64,000 bases of DNA, taken from Dichetophora obliterata. Taxonomy: Eukaryota > Arthropoda > Insecta > Diptera > Sciomyzidae. The stretch is taken from the NCBI GenBank assembly GCA_963920525.1, contig OY986439.1:1185001-1249000 (forward strand), in the 5' to 3' direction. A program made the position numbers and the translations under genes. This document shows, in pieces, positions 37,741 to 50,063 of this stretch (within the stretch, counting starts at the first letter, position 1; every line of letters starts with the position of its first letter). Under the pieces are notes generated by a model. It made no database searches. It worked only from the letters and a program-made list of their open reading frames with translations, and was not told where the DNA came from.

Positions 37741-40539
37741 ATTAAAATTTTATTTTGAAGCTGCATCCCTGTAAGTTACTAGTTACTTTTCTTTCTGCTC
37801 GCTTATTGCTATTTGTAAATATTTGCTGCAATATTTTCAACTTCTTTTGCGTAAATTGCGTTTTCTGAGCGTAACGTTCACAAGCATTGAACTCGCTCCC
37901 ATAAGCTTTCACATACTTGAATAAAATTTCGCCAGTGAGTGGACGGACGCAAAACTGCATCGAACGAACTTTCAGCTTAAAACAGCTGTTTCCACTGATA
38001 TATATTTTTGTATGAGAATGTGCTCTTTCCTTTATCGTTTGGATGGTCTCATATTTTTAAGTCACATTTCTTCTGTTGTGTTTTTGTTTAATTAAAAAAA
38101 TTTCCTTAATTTTAATGCCAGTAAGTCATTTGTCGCTCAGAATTTGACTTTGTTGCTGGGTGCACTAAAATGTTTTATGTTGTTAAAACAGCAAATAGTG
38201 AGTCCTTCACATCCCAGCCGATCTACACCGACATTGTTGCTTCAACTTGAGTCTTCTGAATAGAACTAATGATGCAACTAATTGTTATCCTCACGTTGCG
38301 AAGCGTCGCCGTCTTCGTCGCCATTGTCCTTAATAGTGTACGAACCTAATTTAGAAGAAGTATTCTTCTCTTCTTTTTCTTCTTGCGCTTGTTCTTGTTC
38401 TATTTCTTCTTTGCTCAAACAGAAGCTGTTTCAATTTAACTTCAGATGCAGCGTGTAATTAGCGCAACATTTTCGTTCTTCGAGTCGTAACTGTAATTTT
38501 TGTTTACTGCAGGGCTGCATCGTAACAGCTGCTGAACAGAGAGAAACAAACTCTTGATGTGAGTTGCTGTGTGCTGCCCTGGCTTCATTGTCTCTTGCAA
38601 AATATCGTTTATTCGCAAAGAAATTCATTAAAAAGTTTCCTTTAGTATTTGTTCATAGTGCCAGATATAACACAACCCTTCGCCATCCATCCTCCAACCA
38701 AATGCCATCCAGTGCCAGCACAGAGAACAGTGCAGAACTAAAAGTTTAGGTCCGTCCAAAAAAATACGAGCTGCGTTCTTTTGTGGCACACAATTACATG
38801 ACTTGCTACACATAGCGTAAAATTGCTTTCTTGGCGGTCGATTGCGAGGTCGAGGCCTGGCCGGAGTCCAGTCGGGGGTTAATAATATCAAAGCATCATC
38901 GCACTACAAGTAAAGTGTTTCATTAACACGATTGTTACGTTGGGTACAATTTTTGGTCTATACGATTTCTTTATTTGTCCGAAGGCAGAGACCGAAAATG
39001 GAGAAAACAATGAATGGTTCTGAGCATGAATAAAATACCAAGGAAGAAATAGTACAGTAGAACAGAAGCAGAAGGTGCAGCAGCAGTGGGAAGATAATTT
39101 CAAATGTCCAACAATAAAAATAAAAATAAATACGTATACGTCTCGTGTGCGTGCCTTGGTGAAAAATCCTTGTTGATGCTCTGTGGGGTGGTACACTGAA
39201 CACTTACTTGAAATAAGTGTGGCGATGGGGCTCATAAAACAGGATAACAATTCTGCTGGTGTCTGACATGATGACCATTTGTTCTTGAGTATAATTCTTG
39301 GCTCAATTTGTAGAAGAAAAGAAGAATACAATTTTATTTAGCTAATCCGCTGAGGCACATGAACAACATGCTAAGACAACGCATTTTAATCTAGAGAAGA
39401 TGGAATCAGCAGATTCATTTTATTATACTTTTGCCTTCTCGGACAAGCGCTGTCAGTGAAATTTAGGCAATCTTACTAAGGGAACAGAATTAAAGCTAAT
39501 CTTGTCGAAAACAAGACTGAAAACTGGTCGTAAACGGTTTGGAATTCGGAAAAATGCGATATTTCAGAGAAACTTAAGTCCGTTTAAAAACTTACAAAAT
39601 GGAATTAAACTCATCAACAAGGATAATGTTGTTATAACCGAGTCAGATTAAAAAACGGAATGATTCTGTAAATTAATTATTTTTTCTTGTAATCCGTTGT
39701 TGTGTAATTTACTATTTTAATGTTTCCTTGAGAATCGTTCATTGCATCCGACCGCCCATAGATTAACCTGATTCTCTCATTGCACTTCGTCCTGCATCCC
39801 CAGCATGTTTCCTATTTTTTTCTCGCAATTTATTGTACTTTTTTAACGCCGTTTTTTTCATTTACGGTTGCAACTTAAATTCATTTTTATTTCTTTGGGT
39901 CTCGCCCTCTTTGCTCTTTTCGCTCACGACTTTACTTAGCTTACTTTGAATGCATTTCGGTTTGGTTCAGTTCGGTGTGCTGTTGTAAAGATAACGTTTT
40001 ATGTTTCCGCATCGTTGTCCAGCCACTGCCCAAGCTCGTGTTCTTATTTTGTTCGTGCAAATTTTTGTGTTTTTCATATCGCTGTCTGTCGACAAACAAA
40101 TCCGCTAGAAGCTCCATACAGCTCCATGCTTAATATAAGCAAAAAACAAAAAGATAAAAGTGAAAACTATGCATATCCGAAGAATTCGGAAGCTCTTTTT
40201 AATCTTTTCCGTTTAAAACGCGTTATCTCTATGAATGTTTTTGTTGTGTATTCGTTCTAACTGCTGATTCAATGACTGGAGCCAGCAGTAAAAAGCAAAC
40301 GGATCCAAAAAAACTCCTAAATTTGTTTCTTTCATCTTGGCAGTTTTAAAAATAAGCCACCAATAGCTTGAAGTTATAAACGGAGCTGTAAAAAAGGAAA
40401 GCGTTTTATAAAATCGTAGAAGACACATGACGATGGACCTTTGAATAGTTCCTTTTAGCGGAAAGTATCGGCAAAACAGTCAAAATGGATGATTTCTCAC
40501 AGCGCGATCTCTGACAAGAGCTCACGATTGAACCGTTCA
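37741..40539. other. Intergenic, apparently single-copy, GC-richer in part
   Basis: 38200-40260 is less AT-rich and has several open frames up to 147 codons on the minus strand. They lack domains and overlap in several frames, as chance frames do. Regulatory function is possible but unsupported. Confidence 0.4.
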
Positions 40540-40547
40540 TACTAAAG

Positions 40548-41051
40548 CAGTGGTCATCACCGCAGGGCTCAAACAACAACAAAGAGAGCTTTCCGAGTGC
40601 ACAGCTTTACACTGAAACAAGAAGTTGTTAAAAGCTCTCGCACCATTTGATCCAAGGATATATTGTCGAGTCTTGGTTTTTCAATACGATTTTTTTTGTT
40701 TTTGTGTTTTTTTTAGCTAATTTAACGAAGAAAAGAGCAAAAAAAGTAAAAGTGTTGAATTTATAATTTGTTTTTATATTTTTATAATATATATATTGTT
40801 TTGTTTTAGTATAAATGACAGATTATAATTGGAAACATTGTACAATACTTGAGTACATCCATAAATAATACAGCGTGCAATACCTTTACCGCATGAACTC
40901 TCAAAGCGTACTGACTTAAAGTTTAAGGCACAAAGTTTAAAACTTTTACGCAGTGTACAAACACAGCGAGCCGATTGCTACTTCGTCTGCAAAAGCACAA
41001 AATCACACGACGCCCGCGTGTTACGGGAAAAACTTAAGTTGATGACCACTG
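40548..41051. mobile_element. hAT-type MITE, 504 bp, first of a tandem pair
   Basis: Ends cagtggtcatca (left) and tgatgaccactg (right) are exact inverted repeats. Tactaaag flanks both sides (40540-40547 and 41052-41059), an 8-bp hAT-type duplication. Non-coding. Confidence 0.9.
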
Positions 41052-41059
41052 TACTAAAG

Positions 41060-41830
41060 CAGTGGTCATCGACGCAGGGTTCAAACAACAACAAAGAGAG
41101 TTTTCCAGGTGCACAGCTTTACACTGAAACAAAAAGTTGCCAAGAGCTTTCGCACCATTAGGTACAAGGAAATATTGAGTGTTGAGTGTTGGATTTTCCG
41201 TTTCGTTTCGATAACGTTTTCTTTATTATTTTTGTTTTTTTTTTTCGATATTTCAACAAAGAAAATAGCAAAAACGTAAAAGTGTTGAATATAATATATT
41301 AAAGTTTTGTAAATCTATATAATATATTTTTGTTTAATTTTTTTTTTTAATAGATTTTAAGTGTTTTATTTTAGTTTGTTTTAATTTTAATGACAGATTT
41401 GAATCAAAAAAATTGCTTTGATTATAATTTGTTCTTTCAAAGCAAACTAATACATGTTTTGATTTTATTATAAATTCGGGCTATATTTTTTGTATAAACA
41501 TAGTGACCAAAATAGCCCGAATTTATAATAAAATCCAAACATAAAAACAAAAGAATTGGTCAAAAACAAATAAATTCACATAATACATGTTTATTTAAAT
41601 AAATTCCAAAGTAAAGTATTTTTCGATTGATTTAACAAAATTTACTCTAAAAAAAGTTAAATAATGTTATGTTTGTTTATTTTTCGCTTTTTTTACGAAA
41701 AACGCACAAATTATGCTGACTTAAAATTTAAAGCATAGTAGAAAAAACAATCTTTTATGCAGTGTACAAACACAGCGAGCCGATTGTTTCTTCGTGTGCA
41801 AAAACACGAAACACACTGAAATCCCTCTTT
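41060..41830. mobile_element. Second copy of the same hAT-type MITE, directly adjacent, right end lost
   Basis: It begins cagtggtcatcgacgcaggg immediately after the shared tactaaag and follows the first copy through gcacagctttacactgaaac (41116) and cagtgtacaaacacagcgag (41760). Similarity stops around 41820 before the inverted end, so it is truncated there. It also holds an inserted hairpin (41461-41534). Confidence 0.8.
41461..41534. repeat. Perfect hairpin of about 23 bp stem inside the second MITE copy
   Basis: Gattttattataaattcggg plus ctat on the left pairs with atagcccgaatttataata plus aaatc on the right, with about 27 bp between. It may be a tiny fold-back insertion, since the first copy lacks it. 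Confidence 0.8.
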
Positions 41831-41932
41831 CGCAATGTTGTTTAAAAAATAATTCTGAGATTTGTTTAACCATTTTTTTTTTGTAAAGTGCCTTACTGAC
41901 AATTTTTACATACTACCAAAATGTAAAAATTA

Positions 41933-42403
41933 GGGATGAAGTCTGGTGTTCGAGTTTTAAAACAATTTTAAATTGTTTGCACATAGTCGTGATCGCCTCA
42001 TAATTGCACTCTGTATGTTGTTAAAACTTTAGAAGCGTTTTTCTCGAAACAACTTTTTTTTAGAGGGGTGTTCCTGTTTTTTTTTAAAATGTGATTTTTT
42101 AAAATTTCTTTTTGAAGTTCGTTTTTCTGTTATATTTTAATGAAAAGTTTTTAATCTTCTACCTGCCAGAAGCCTACAGAAAAATAATCTATTTAAATTT
42201 TTTGTTTCGGATGACTGTAAGTACCGTAATCACCCGGGCCAGCAACACATCTTTTTTTTAAGGTGTCCACTTTGAACTTTGTACAGTTAAAGATGTAATT
42301 AATAACATTTAAAAAAATTGAAATGGTTGTATATTATTTTGCTATAAATAAAAATTATCGAAAAAAACTTTAAAAATTAGGTCGGAACACCAGACTACAT
42401 CCT
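41933..42403. mobile_element. TA-flanked MITE, 471 bp (dispersed family, intact ends)
   Basis: The left end gggatgaagtctggtgttc and the right end, inward, aggatgtagtctggtgttc match with two differences; TA lies outside both (41931-41932, 42404-42405). The right 140 bp resemble 12440-12580, so both belong to one repeat family. Confidence 0.8.
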
Positions 42404-43999
42404 TAAGAACATGCTGTGGAGTAGTGCATAAGAGGATGCTGACCCTCCGCACCACATGCTCGCTGTGGGAACTGCTTTGTGACCCCATTTTTCATTCAGT
42501 CCAGTCCAGTCCATTGAAGGAGAGGACATTTTCGCATATTTTGTTTTTGTATTATGTATTTTCGCGGTTGATTGTACAAGCGGATTGTGCGGCGACTGAA
42601 CGCATGTAGGACGGTATTTGATCGGTTAGTTGTCCGTCCATTTTGCTATTCATTTTGTTTCTTATCAAAGCTTCAACAGGCTCGATTTTGGGTGATTTTG
42701 TGCACCGCGCGCCGTTAGGCTGCAAAATGGACAATTGTTATTTTTTCATTTTCAAAATGCGCACAGAACGGAAAATTGTTTTCATTTGCTTTTGTTTTCT
42801 TTTATTTCTGTCGCTGTTTGAGTTTTCGTTGCTGTGAGGATTTTGTTGTCGTTGTTGTTTGTTGGTTGTTGCTGTGGCAGTCGTTGTAGTTGATGTGGCT
42901 GTCGTCGATTTATTCAAATGCAAAATCCCGGAAAATCCCTCAAGGGTTTCCTTGTGCTAAAAAATGTTTCAGTGCATTCGAAATTTACTAGCTGATGTGG
43001 AGTGGGTGGATGCGCAAAAAAAAAAGGAAATAGAAAACAAAATTTAAATTAAAGAAAAATACCGAATGCAGCGACATCAGCAGTAGCAACAGGAACAACA
43101 GCTTTAAATGTTGCAAACAGCATATATACATATCTGTTGTTGTTTATGTGTCTTTTCGTTTATTTGTTGTTCTCTTTTCATTGCGTTTATAAATTGCTAG
43201 GGATTTTTTTGCTTTCAGGACAAGTGCTATAGATATGTATGTAATACATTATGTATGGCTTAGCTGTGTAGTTTTTTAAATATTAAAGAATGAGATGAAG
43301 GATGCCCTTAAACTGCCCCCTTAAAGAGAGTAGCTCAAGAGTAACGTAACCTTAGATAATTCTTCGAATAGTAAAACAAGAACACATTTTCAGATTTTTC
43401 ATTATTTTTCTTTTTTTTTATTAATGTTTATTTTAATTTATATTCTATTTTTTGCTTTTTATTTTGTTTGATCAACATTGCTTTTTCGTTCCTCAAATTT
43501 AGCTATGAATTATTTGATATAAGGTAAGGATATCTAAATATTTCTAAGATAACTTAATTTATGTCTACAACACTAGAAGTCAAAGAAAATAAAGTCAAAT
43601 TTTATATTTTACATACATATGTATTTTTAAAGTGTGATTTTGTTGATGTGATTATCAAAGCACAACAAAAAGTGTTTTGTTATGAAATAAATGCAAGCTA
43701 TATACATAGACAATATACACAAATACTTTTTCAGTCTTTGCATGTGTGTGTGTGTGTGTCTCAGAGTTTAAATGTTTTGCACTTGATTTAAGATGCTATT
43801 GGAACCAAAGATTTTTAGCGGCGTCTAACCAGTTATTTATTCTATTAGATAACTTATTACATGCGGATATAATTTATCATATTTCAGTTAGATATAATTT
43901 CGTTGAAGCTTTGAACTTTAGTGAAAAATCAATAGGAATTGCTTATTTCTGTTGAAATCACACGCAGAGATAACATCTTTGATTTGTATTTCTTACACT
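42404..43999. other. Intergenic between MITE 41933-42403 and the 3' end of the membrane-protein gene
   Basis: Contains GTT/GTC-rich runs (42840-42910), a short GT run (43744-43760) and no supported gene. Confidence 0.4.
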
Positions 44000-44841
44000 A
44001 CATAGTATCTAGATGCATTCTTATTGCGATTCCATGAATCATATTAAAAATTTGCTCTTTTTATGTTCTTTTTATTCTTTTGGCGCTATGTACAAATCTT
44101 GGCGTTTTCTGTGGCTATATACATTGTTTTCTTCAAGCATTCCTAGTTTTACTACTTAACTTCGATTCATTTTAATTCTTTTTTACACAATATCAATGGA
44201 AGATTTTTTTGATTTTTCCTTCTTTTTAAATTATTTTTTACATTATCTTTCATTAAAGATACACATATATAAAGGATGCAAAAGAAAAAGAAAAAAACAA
44301 AAAAGTAAATAATAGAAAAGCCGATCGGTTCACAGGACGCAGTGCGTACTCAGGAACACATTTCACAAACTGCCTACGATAACGAAACAGTTCAGAACAG
44401 CGCCGTATTACAAGGATTTTCGTAATTCTAAGATATTTCTTATAAAAATAAACTTGCCATAGACTAGAAAAATGGTTGCTTTTCTTGTGATTTAACATAT
44501 ATTCGGCTTTACACGAACTACTCAAAACGTTATGTGGTGCTCACCGCTATATCCTTGCATTTGTCCTTGTTTGGTTCTTATTTCTAGCCAAATAAGCAAC
44601 AATTTTAAGCAGGCGAGTCCAGAATTTGTTTGAGGGGCTTGACACTTTCTCGCCATTACCTTAGTTAGCACTATTTTTTGGTATTTACACGATTACCGTA
44701 CCACAAATTCACAATAAATTATATATTTACATAGATTGTTTTTCTTATTTTATATCTACAACACCTTCCAAACATTAATTGTGACTATGTACAGCTACGC
44801 GATCTTCAACTTAAACTTATCAGTAACGAGTTTCAGTTCAT
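44000..44841 (-). other. Probable 3' untranslated and downstream region of the membrane-protein gene
   Basis: This is AT-rich sequence directly after the stop codon. TTTATT (AATAAA on the minus strand) occurs near 44068 and is a possible polyadenylation signal; the actual 3' end is not determinable. The open frames here are not convincing as genes. Confidence 0.3.
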
Positions 44842-45462
44842 TTACACATGCAGAGTTCGACTGTCAGAAGTGACAGTTGCAGTTGTGGTTACCGTCGTCA
44901 AACCCATGTTTGTTCGTACCGCCGCCAAAGCAGCAGGCGTTTGACTTGGAAGCATTTCACGATGCAGTAGGATCTCTTTGTCGATGGCAGCAACAGCAGC
45001 GGGTGCGTCTTTGCGCACAGATCTGGTCAGAACAGATATAATAAGGAGACCAAAGAACAACACCAATGAGCCAACTGCGGCGAACACTACGCTCTGCGTG
45101 AGGAAATCAGCGGATTCGCCAACACGTACATCAGCAATGAGTTTAGTGCGAATAACTGCAGAACTTTCCGTCGTTGTGGATGGAATATTGATGCTTGAAG
45201 ACGGAATTTTGGCAGGTGCAGTTTTACTGCTGGCTTCGTTTGCATTTGGATTGTAAGGTGAAAGGAAATCCTTTGAACTATCCTTGAGTATGCGCATTCT
45301 AGAGTCCGTTTCTGCGGAGGAAGCCTGTTCGGTGGCAAAAAGGTTGGGCAGGGTCTTCATGCCTGTGTCCATGGCTATGGCTTGCATGCCAGTTGCTGTA
45401 CTATCACTTAGCTTGTGAGTATCGACAATTAGCTTGAACGATCGCCGCATACCACCAGTTTC
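44842..45462 (-). CDS. Terminal coding exon of a type I membrane protein (stalk, membrane helix, cytoplasmic tail)
   Basis: This is the last coding exon of a minus-strand gene. It begins after a TTTAG acceptor at 45463-45464 and reads in phase 0 as ETGGMRRSFKLIVD, ending at a stop at 44842-44844. It codes for about 206 residues. A Ser/Thr/Ala-rich stretch (stalk) is followed by one strong membrane segment (core VGSLVLFFGLLIISV, about 45025-45090), then a basic stop-transfer RSVRKD and a roughly 55-residue tail rich in Ala and Thr ending in RTLHV. The layout implies an extracellular N-terminus and a cytoplasmic C-terminus. Base composition is clearly more GC-rich than the flanks and the frame has no breaks, which supports a real gene. 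Family not recognised. An ATG at 45450 lies inside the exon, but the open frame continues to the splice site and joins the next exon, so I do not take it as the start. Confidence 0.8.
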   Translation of the reverse strand, partial: ETGGMRRSFKLIVDTHKLSDSTATGMQAIAMDTGMKTLPNLFATEQASSAETDSRMRILKDSSKDFLSPYNPNANEASSKTAPAKIPSSSINIPSTTTESSAVIRTKLIADVRVGESADFLTQSVVFAAVGSLVLFFGLLIISVLTRSVRKDAPAAVAAIDKEILLHREMLPSQTPAALAAVRTNMGLTTVTTTATVTSDSRTLHV

Positions 45463-46201
45463 CTAAACATATAAGAAGAATGAAAAACAAGTTATAGAAT
45501 CTGTAAAACATGCCAATACTCAAAATGCCAATTCTACAGAAAACATCTTCTTCGCCAGTGCAAATCAGTTGTTAACAATTTGTTTGACCCCATGACGAGA
45601 TCTTTCAGCACTAAATGACAACAACAGCTGGTGTTTCTTAGTAACCGAGCAGGAACAAGTCACAAATATTAGTAACCAGACATTAATAAAAAGATAAGCA
45701 AGGATGGCGTTGCGAGCTACTCCTGTAAATCACTAACTGCTTGCCTTCATACTGACACGCAACCACTATCTTGTTCGCATGATTGGTGCCGAAAGCTACA
45801 GCAAAGGAATCGCATGCTATCATGCAATGTTATGATCTGCAGCCACTTAGAATGTGGCTGACAAGTGATTGGGTGTGTGGTATTTGCAATGGTGTTGTTT
45901 ATTCCGATATACTATAACTAGGCCAGAAAAATCGGTTGACGCACACAAGTGCGCACAGTTAATTGAATAGCATCCCGCATACAAATAACTCCATTGCCTA
46001 TCGCACTCGTGAGTGATCGCTACTACCAATAAACAACAGCAGTGCTATTAAGTCGAAAATTACTTGTTCTTACGTGTTCACTATCCAACTTCAATAACTT
46101 GCACAATCCAAAAAGAAGATGTTTCACTAGCAGCTTTCTACACAGCCAGAGAGAGTGAGAGAGGGAGGTAGAGATCGACCACGACGACAACAATGACTTA
46201 C
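45463..46201 (-). other. Intron between the two distal exons of the membrane-protein gene
   Basis: The 739-bp intron has a GTAAGT donor and a TTTAG acceptor. It holds no long open frame and no repeat that I can identify. Confidence 0.7.
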
Positions 46202-46453
46202 CTTATGCTTGCACGTAACTTGAACGTGATAGACTGTGTCTGGCCAAAGGGACAATTCAACGGTAGAACTATCAGTCAATAGATTGCCCATTAAACCGCC
46301 TCCGGAGACCTCCCATGTTACTAGACACTGTTTGGAAGCATTCGTAATAGCTTGATCCCAAGCGATGTCGGTCAGCACCAAAGATCCCTGGCGCAGTGCC
46401 GAGTTAATGTTCAGAGGAAAGGGACCCAACTGTTGATCGCAATTATTCCAGCA
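46202..46453 (-). CDS. Internal exon: Cys-containing, fibronectin-III-like ectodomain of the same membrane protein
   Basis: This is an 84-codon exon flanked by a TTTGCAG acceptor on its upstream side and a GTAAGT donor after AAGCATAAG. Both junctions are phase 0 and it joins the terminal exon across a 739-bp intron without breaking frame. It starts CWNNCDQQLGPFPLNI and ends VYHVQVTCKHK. Four Cys are visible: two in the CWNNC motif, one before LVTWEV and one near the end. The pattern of alternating hydrophobic strands with LVTWEV and TVYHVQVTC resembles a fibronectin III or similar beta-sandwich fold; this is inference from pattern only. One N-glycosylation sequon (NAS) is present, as expected for an extracellular domain. 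It could instead be a fly-specific ectodomain with no named fold. Confidence 0.8.
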
Positions 46454-48369
46454 CTGCAAATAAAGTAAATAAAACAATGATTAGAGATGCTGATATTATT
46501 GGGTTTGCATTAATTTGAGGTCAAGCTAACTGCTGAGTCTTCTACTGAGATTCTAAGAAATGTGCGAGTCTTGCCTTTGAAGTGGCCAAAGTTTAGTTAA
46601 GCCTTACGCTAAGGCATCCGCTAATGTGATTTTGCGATCGATCGATCGGTATTTTTAAATATGATACTAGAAGAATTGCAAGCAAATAAAGAGCGCATCA
46701 CGTCATGTTTGCAGCTTCTGCACGTAGGACATACGAAGGAAGCGATGCAGGCGGACTACGTAACAGTGGAGAGTTTCCATATTTGGGCAAATGTCGCAAG
46801 CGATTCCGACCTGTCGCTGCGATTTGCAATCGCGATAGTTTAAATTGCAGCTGTTGTTGTTTTATTGTGGCACACAAGCAAACCCAACCGTCTTTCCACC
46901 AGCCGCCACTAAGTTCGCTCAGGCGGCCTATTATTATGCAATGCAGTAGCTGCAGGTTACAACAGAATATGAACTTTTATACAACATAGACACAAGCGTA
47001 ATGAAATGATCAGGCTCAAGCCATGCATTGTTGAAGATATTGGCCTTCATTTAGATTAGATAAAACCAATTCAACGAATACCTGCTATCAACAATCACTT
47101 TGGACTGCAAATCATGGTAGAGCAGAGGTTAAGAGGCTAAGTGGTTGCATCGTACGGCAGCAGCTAGCATTAATCACGTGATATGCAGACCAGTGATGCT
47201 GCCTTGGCTTCAATATACGACTTATGCGATTATCTAATCGGCAACTGAATAATTTTGGCTATTACCCGTGATCCGAATCAGTGGCACTCACTAGCATTTG
47301 CTGTCTGGCGACGAACTGCAGCAGCTTTCTATTTAAAAATGCTTACAGCCTGTACATCGGTGTGTGTTTGTGTGTCTGTGTATGTGCGTGGGAGCATGGA
47401 GGAATAAGTTAAAAAATGCCAAGTCTTCCATTTGGTGTCCTTAAATAGAAAGATTGTGTAAACAGTCATCGATATAACCTGCGCAACACATACACACGCG
47501 GTAAGAGCAGGCGTGTTAAATATTTGGAAGTTGTGGAATACTCATCACAGTAAATCGAATCCGCATTTTAATTGAAATAAAATTTATTACTTTGGGTTAT
47601 TCTAGGCTACGAATTTCGCATATAGTTTTATTTTGAACGCATATATTAGAATGAGTACTTTTTACAAAGAAAAATTCGACTTACTTTCTAAGACTATTTT
47701 CAGATTGGTTTATTTGTATGTTGGTCGAAAATAGGTTTTTTAACTTCATCTTTGAAAAATAAGTTTTTATACTCTTTAAAAGATATACACAAAATTAAAA
47801 AAAAAATTCTTAAAATAACTAGCATAAACAATACTAGCTTTATACATATGTGTATAAAGGCTAGGCTTCAGCAAGCAAATCAATATTAATGAGAATTTTA
47901 CAAAGTTAAATGTAGCCAATGGTAGATATTATAGACTTTGGAAAAATCAACAATGGCTTTATATGGCTTCCCCTAAGTTTGGCAATGTTCAAAATTTTAA
48001 GAGTACGTTTTTTTAATTTTAAAATACATATATGAAAATATAAGATATCTACTCTGAAAAAGTATACAAAGCTTCAATGTACGCACTTGTTCAGCATAAG
48101 ATAATTTTAAGAACACAATCCAAAGATCGTTGAAGTACCTAAGGACTGCGTTTGATACAATTTTTCACTGTATAGTTATAAATAACCTCAAATATATAGC
48201 GCTATTTAAAAATAAAAATTTAAACGTAGTTACTTTCTACGCATTAGTTTCTTTAAAATTTGTAAATGAATTAGAACAACAAAAACATATGGGCAAATCC
48301 ACATAAAAGTCAACCGAAAATAAAAAATTAAAACTTATTAAAAACGTATTGTTTTATGATAGATAGTTA

Positions 48370-49640
48370 AGTGAGGAGGGAGCTAGTCACCTAGTTACTG
48401 CGGCCTCAAGGGCCTATTGTAACAAACCTCTATAAGTTAAAATTCATCCTTAATCGTTAAGTTCGTTAGGAACAGAGCGATGTCCTTGGGTAAACTATCC
48501 GCTATTTGGTGCGGTTCCAGGTACAATGCACCTAAGTAGTGAAGTCGGGTCCTTAGACCGTTACAGTGACACAAAATGTGCTCCTGTTTCTTCATCTTTG
48601 TTACAAAATCAACACAGATCTTCCTGGACTATACCCATGGTTGATAAGTGCTTATTTACCTTGCAATGTCTAGTTAGGAAACCTGTGACAAGCCTGATAG
48701 GTGTTCCACTCGTTTCGTTCTATGTATCGAAGTGGTTGGCATGAATGTTTTTGCCTGTATGTTACCTTCGGTTTCCCTCCAGTAATGGAGTGCCACTCTG
48801 TTTAGCCATATTTAAATGTTATGGCGCATAGTGCCATTTGGTAGCCCGCAGAATGGTTCTAGGCCTATGAAGAAACTTGCAGCTCCTTTCCTAGCTAGTT
48901 CGTCCGCAATCTCGTTTCCTTAATAGGCGCTATAGCCTGGTACCCAAATAAGGTGGACTCTATTATGGGTAGACACTTTGATAAGCAGCTGTAGGCAATC
49001 CCATACGAGTTTGGACCTAATTTTATATTCGTAAGTGCAAGTAGAGCAGCTTTGTTGTCAGAGTGAATGTAAATGTTTTTGTTCCTACTGGGACTGTCTA
49101 CATACTCTCTTAGGCAGATCTCAATTGTTAGGACTTTAGCTTGGAAGACTGAGTTACCTATGCCCATGCTGGCATATATAGATTTTCCCTGCCTTGAGCC
49201 AAAAACACCAGCTCCCACGCCTGCATTTGTCTTTGAGCCATCATTATACCAGACTTGATAGTCACCAGCAAACCGCGGCCTTTCTGTTTGCCATGTGCTT
49301 CTGTTTGAGAAGGAGACTTGGAAGTTTTTGCAGAAGTTTTATTTTGGGAGCCAGAGATCGCAGGGTATTAACCTTAGATTATCGTCCTTAGTTATTTCGT
49401 CTAGTAGCGCTGGGTGAGTATTACTTGGTATATACAAATCGTTGTCAATGATGAGCCTGATTGCGAAAATCAGAGCTTTTTTTTTTGATAAGAAGATGTA
49501 ATGGTGGTATACCAAGCAAAATCTCTAAGGCAGCAATTGGAGCAGTACGCATCGCTCGTGTGATACAGACACAAGCTAGACGTTGCAACTTTCTGAACTT
49601 GGCTTTTATTATGTTGTCTAAGAGAAACATTTTAATTTTA
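48370..49640 (-). mobile_element. Decayed non-LTR retrotransposon fragment (RT end, RNase H, zinc-knuckle-like tail)
   Basis: Read on the minus strand, the order is the RT C-terminus (KLQRLACVCITRAMRT, then LEILLGIPPLHL, 49445-49630), an RNase H domain (YNDGSKTNAGVGAGVFG at about 49250, HSDNKAALLAL at about 49050), and a Cys/His-containing tail with LYLEPHQIADSLPKDIALFL (about 48450-48560). RNase H plus this RT end points to the I/R1/LOA/Jockey group of LINEs. Several stops and frameshifts separate the pieces, and the usual catalytic Glu of RNase H (QAE) reads Lys (FQAKV). The 5' part (ORF1, endonuclease, RT core) is missing, as in a 5'-truncated insertion. I see no clear poly(A) or target duplication. 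Confidence 0.85.
48895..49260 (-). pseudogene. RNase H domain relic of the LINE fragment
   Basis: The frame reads through DGSK (first catalytic Asp), FQAKVLTIEICL (Glu expected before V is Lys) and HSDNKAAL (third catalytic Asp). The stretch ends at a stop after KETRLRTN. It is not likely to be expressed as an enzyme. Confidence 0.75.
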
Positions 49641-50063
49641 TTAATATAAGCAATTTATGCATAAATTCATTTACCATGATGGCCTAATCGCCTGCATCGT
49701 TACACAAATGTTGTATTTATTTTCCGTAAATGTTTAGTAAATGCTTCGTAAATTTCTTTGTTTTAGTAAAAATGTAAGGCATTGGCTAAACACAATGAAA
49801 AAATGGTTGAGGCAAGGAGAACAACTTATATTAAATTTGTTTTTAAGTACTAAATTACAAAAATACTCAATTACCTAATTACTTAATTACCCAATCAAAC
49901 TACAATGGAAAACTGTGTAACGTCCGACCCGTAGCGTCCGAACAAATAAAATTGTTAATTTTGACTAAAAAATACGATATTTGAGATGATGTTAGCCTTT
50001 TTTAAACTTATTTAATTCGCAATTTTTTGTTCCTTTAAACTTTCGAGGTGCGTAAGCAGTTTT

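Noticed and set aside
38888..39331. Open frame of 147 codons on the minus strand
   Set aside because: No domain, poor residue composition (clusters of Cys and Phe from C/T-rich sequence) and several overlapping frames of similar length; it looks like chance.
42840..42910. Possible polyglutamine-coding exon on the minus strand
   Set aside because: The CAA-type run has no splice sites or flanking coding signal; it is probably a simple repeat.
44978..45338. Open frames on both strands overlapping the terminal exon
   Set aside because: Shadows of the minus-strand membrane-protein exon.
46661..46989. Plus-strand open frames of 60 and 94 codons inside the intron
   Set aside because: No recognisable domain, two overlapping frames, no splice partners found.
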